From NCBI RefSeq assembly GCF_031432425.1, contig NZ_JAVKPH010000069.1:1-7662 (forward strand): a DNA stretch of 7,662 bases. The letters run 5' to 3'. How positions within the stretch are numbered: the first letter of the stretch is position 1; each line of letters begins with the position of its first letter. This DNA is from Ruixingdingia sedimenti. Lineage in GTDB: Bacteria > Pseudomonadota > Alphaproteobacteria > Rhodobacterales > Rhodobacteraceae. The translations under genes were made by a program, and so were the position numbers. Below the pieces are notes generated by a model. That model saw nothing but the letters and a program-made list of their open reading frames with translations, made no database searches and was not told where the DNA came from. Shown piece by piece: positions 4,989-7,662 of the stretch.

Positions 4989-7634
4989 GTGAAGCGGGCT
5001 CGCGGCCGGCGGGCAGGGAAGAGGGAAAGGTGTGCTGTGGGTTGCAGGACCGCGGACTTCTTGATCAGCAGACGTCGCCAAGAAGCTGGGGCGCCGCCCT
5101 TCATTGGGCTCCTTCCGCTAGATGAGAAAGCGCGAGAGCGAGCCGTTGAGCGCACGCGACAGTTCTTGGGCGGTCGGCCCGACAGGCTGAAAGCGTTATT
5201 CCGGGATTTTCCAAGCCTCGCGGCATGGCTTGTCACCCATTCTTTAAGCGAAGGATATGGAGACGCCGGCCATGCGGTATACCCACACATCGCCGACATT
5301 CTCCAAGTTCCGCTAGATTACCAGCCGCATCGCAAGGTGCTGTTCCGCTCATTCTGTGCGGTTTGCGACCGGTTCGGGTTGCCTACCCGAGGCTTCGATC
5401 GCGATGTCGATGTCTACCTTCTTCATGCCGGCGTAAGCCAAGCACAGCTTCCACATCTGATCGACGCATTTCTGAGACAGGAAGCAGCCTTTGGCCCGCC
5501 CCCTGTCGAAACGACAGTGCTGCTCAACCGCTGGGAAGACGACGCACTGTATTTTCTCCCTCCTGCGGTCAACGTGCTTCGCCGTGCAATCCTTTGGGAC
5601 GAGACTGCCTGGCATGCCGCCCTGTTTGCACGGATACGCCAAGACCCGGAGGCCTTCGTCCCTGCGATCGATTTTGAGAGGTCTTTCAAGGAAGTCTTTG
5701 ACCAGAGACTGAAAGAAACGAGGCCAACATCTAGCCGAGGAGGAAGCGAGGCGCTGGCACCGCGGCCGCGGCTCCATTGGCAATCTGGTGGGCTTGTGTT
5801 GAGACTGCCTCGAAGCGAGGGGCGAATTCGCCTCTGGCTCGATGGCGCGCAACGACCGCTCCGTTTGCGCGGTGGTGAGGACTGGACACTACCTCAGCCC
5901 TGGCCCCACGAGCTCCGTTGGGAAATCTCTGGCCAGACCGGGCAACTCGAGTTCCTCACTCAAGGGGGGTGTGCCGCGTTCGACAGGATCACCGGTCACT
6001 ATCTGCGCGAAATCCCACGAGGCTCGGTCGATATCGAACTGGACTCAACGGACATCGTTCTCCTGGCCCGAGTGCCATTCTCGATAGCGGGCGAACCCGC
6101 TCTTGAACCGGAAGCCGATAGTTTTGTCGGTTTCGCAGTACTGGGGCCGCGCCCCGTAGTGCTCAACCTCGACGGCCCGCAAACGGGTCTCAAGGCCCGT
6201 CCGAGAAGACGCCTTTCCTTGGCAGGAGACGAAATCGCAAGTGGTCCACGGGGCGCACTTCATGGGCGTTCTGCACGTCTTCGGATCGAAACTGGCTTGG
6301 GGCGCTCCGAGACACGCGCGGTACGGGTCACACTCGGTGTGCAGTCATGCCTCGTCGAGGTATCGATTTCAGATGACGGTTTTGGTGAAGTCGGAATGGA
6401 AGAGGTGCTCGCTGGCTTCGCGGAGGCTGAGGCGGCAGACCCGGTGCGCCTCCGGATGGAACTGATGGCGCCAAGCGCCGATGGTACCGCCTCTCATGGG
6501 TCCGGGATCACGCTTGCCGCATGGGTATGGCCTGGCTTCGGCGGCTCGGACGGCATCGTGTTCCACAGCGAGCGCCAAGTCCGCAACCTCGTCCAGGATG
6601 AATGCCTCCACGTCGGTCGTGACGACCAAGGGCGTCTATGCCTTGAGCCCGGCGGCGGATACAGCGTCGCACGGGTCGTATTCGAGATCGAAGGCGTACA
6701 CGTTCCTTTCGATCTTCCTTGGCCAGATGTCACCGTATCAAGGCGCCGTGCTGAGGGAAGTGTCGCCCCGCTTCCGCTTGGCACGCGGCTTTCGGTTGGT
6801 GAAGACGACCGCTTCGATACGATCAGCATTCGATGCCCTGACCAGAAGGCACAGCTGATCATTCGTGGAAGACGCGAAGACCGGCCATTCTATGGGGGAC
6901 TGACCCGCAGTCTTGCTGTTCGGGACCTTCTGGCTCCCGCCTCCGACGAACGTGTGTTGCTTCAGCGCGGAAACGGATCGGAAGTCCTGCTATTCGAACT
7001 GGTCGCTGCACTGGCGCCGCAGGCAATCAACCTCCTTCCCGCTCGCAGCGCAGTCCGACTGCAGCTGAAATTCGGAGAGCCGGTCGATGCAGTGGCTGTC
7101 GAGGTCGAGGACGAAACGGGCGCTGTCATTTTCGCCGAAGCCGCCCTTCGGCATCGGCCGGTGGCGACGCGTCGGCCAGACTGGTTCCATGCCGAGGTAA
7201 ACGACAACGACGCGCACGGCCTCGAACTGACCCTCGATACCGATTGGATTGATGACGGTCCCTGTCTGGCCCGGCTCTTGATCCGACCCGAAGGACGCGA
7301 TGGTTGGCGACCGCTGCGCAATTCGCGAGGTGACAGTTTTGCCGTCGCCATTGCCAACCCGGCAGCAGACGGATTCGTGCAGGACGCAGAGCTTCAGCGT
7401 CGGTTCGAGGCTCTCAGCCGCTGGCTGTCGGATTGCTACGCAGCAGAGTGCTGGCCGACGCTGGAGCGCACACTGGTGCCACGCTGGCAGGAACTCGGAT
7501 GTCGGCTGCGAGAACTTCGTGGTGGCGATGGAGCCGTTATGCGAGCGGCGTGCTTGCCGCCTCCCGACCATGCGGCACTTGGCTGGAGAGTGTCCTGTCT
7601 TCTGTGTATCGCTGAACCGGTCCATGCTTCCTGA
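4989..7634 (+). CDS. Large uncharacterised island protein, about 881 aa, candidate defence-system component
   Basis: I cannot name the family. Residues 1-35 are strongly basic; about 40-250 are helical, with landmarks RSFCAVCDRFGL (C123, C126) and YLLHAGV at 143-149. Residues about 260-795 are strand-rich, with several stretches suggestive of beta-sandwich modules (RIRLWLDG, VDIELDSTDIVLLARVPF, VRLQLKFGEPVDAVAVEVED). The last 80 residues (799-881) return to helices. No Walker, nuclease, protease or membrane motif is evident, so it may be a scaffold or sensor. GTG at 4989 was chosen because AAGGGG lies seven bases upstream; GTG at 5037, after AAAGG, is a credible alternative (865 aa). A further upstream ATG at 4902 would be antisense to the XRE start and is unlikely. 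Another gene begins 14 bases after the stop. Size, divergent XRE/ImmA regulator and operon setting recall the large non-enzymatic partners of helicase-based defence systems such as DruH of Druantia type III; this comparison is an unverified guess. Confidence 0.85.
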   Translation: MKRARGRRAGKRERCAVGCRTADFLISRRRQEAGAPPFIGLLPLDEKARERAVERTRQFLGGRPDRLKALFRDFPSLAAWLVTHSLSEGYGDAGHAVYPHIADILQVPLDYQPHRKVLFRSFCAVCDRFGLPTRGFDRDVDVYLLHAGVSQAQLPHLIDAFLRQEAAFGPPPVETTVLLNRWEDDALYFLPPAVNVLRRAILWDETAWHAALFARIRQDPEAFVPAIDFERSFKEVFDQRLKETRPTSSRGGSEALAPRPRLHWQSGGLVLRLPRSEGRIRLWLDGAQRPLRLRGGEDWTLPQPWPHELRWEISGQTGQLEFLTQGGCAAFDRITGHYLREIPRGSVDIELDSTDIVLLARVPFSIAGEPALEPEADSFVGFAVLGPRPVVLNLDGPQTGLKARPRRRLSLAGDEIASGPRGALHGRSARLRIETGLGRSETRAVRVTLGVQSCLVEVSISDDGFGEVGMEEVLAGFAEAEAADPVRLRMELMAPSADGTASHGSGITLAAWVWPGFGGSDGIVFHSERQVRNLVQDECLHVGRDDQGRLCLEPGGGYSVARVVFEIEGVHVPFDLPWPDVTVSRRRAEGSVAPLPLGTRLSVGEDDRFDTISIRCPDQKAQLIIRGRREDRPFYGGLTRSLAVRDLLAPASDERVLLQRGNGSEVLLFELVAALAPQAINLLPARSAVRLQLKFGEPVDAVAVEVEDETGAVIFAEAALRHRPVATRRPDWFHAEVNDNDAHGLELTLDTDWIDDGPCLARLLIRPEGRDGWRPLRNSRGDSFAVAIANPAADGFVQDAELQRRFEALSRWLSDCYAAECWPTLERTLVPRWQELGCRLRELRGGDGAVMRAACLPPPDHAALGWRVSCLLCIAEPVHAS

Positions 7635-7648
7635 AGGGAGCACTGACG

Positions 7649-7662
7649 ATGACAATTTCCAA
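7649..7662 (+). CDS. Start of a downstream gene in the same operon (MTIS…), cut by the window edge
   Basis: AAGGGAG (7634-7640), partly overlapping the stop of the large gene, is followed by eight bases and ATG at 7649. Four codons (Met-Thr-Ile-Ser) are visible. The 14-base gap and strong ribosome binding site show that the gene is co-transcribed with the 881-aa protein. Its product cannot be judged from this window, but its identity would largely decide what the operon does. Confidence 0.75.

Noticed and set aside
5343..5384. Zinc finger from the CxxC pair (C123, C126) in the large protein
   Set aside because: No second CxxC/CxxH pair occurs at a suitable distance, so metal binding is not supported by the sequence alone.
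1..7662. CRISPR array, tRNA or rRNA gene
   Set aside because: I saw no regularly spaced repeats and no tRNA-like or rRNA-like conserved segments on either strand.

Overview
The window looks like an accessory island of a GC-rich proteobacterium, most likely an alphaproteobacterium of the Rhodobacterales/Rhizobiales type. This is inferred from base composition and from the style of the AlpA-like/ATPase gene block; no rRNA, tRNA or housekeeping gene is present to fix the taxon. Long open frames antisense to the real genes are by-products of high-GC coding DNA.

Region 1 (1-1460, minus strand) is a tight three-gene block: a 69-aa AlpA-like helix-turn-helix protein, a 161-aa protein of unknown function, and a RecA-like/AAA_24-type ATPase running off the left edge. 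The genes are 10 bp apart or overlap by one base (TGATG) and have good ribosome binding sites. Such blocks are typical of prophage or integrative-element DNA-metabolism modules. The ATPase reading appears to lose its family character after residue 226, next to two overlapping inverted repeats, which suggests a recombination joint or insertion boundary at about position 77. A G-run-rich polypurine tract (1504-1552, plus strand) lies upstream of the block.

Region 2 (1581-3815, minus strand) is a separate unit of two unrecognised genes, 395 aa and 314 aa, overlapping by 26 bp. It has its own candidate promoter and operator-like palindrome at the 5' end and a strong TTCG-loop intrinsic terminator at the 3' end. 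The first gene most likely starts at a GTG six bases after AAAGGAG, ten codons inside the longest open frame.

Region 3 (3844-4986, minus strand) is a two-gene regulatory cassette: an XRE-family repressor-like protein followed 10 bp later by an ImmA/IrrE-family zinc peptidase with HEFGH and a downstream glutamate. This repressor/antirepressor arrangement is known from integrative elements such as ICEBs1. Its upstream region holds a candidate promoter, a perfect 20-bp palindrome at the predicted +1, a perfect DnaA box and a possible 9-codon upstream ORF.

Region 4 (4989-7662, plus strand) is transcribed divergently from the cassette. It holds a large protein (about 881 aa; helical N-terminus, long beta-rich middle, helical C-terminus) of no family I can name with certainty, followed 14 bp later by the start of another gene. 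The size, the divergent regulator and the co-directional partner resemble large defence-type operons of genomic islands, but the enzymatic partner, if any, lies outside the window. A 13-mer with one mismatch recurs at the upstream regions of regions 2 and 3, hinting that one regulator could link these units.
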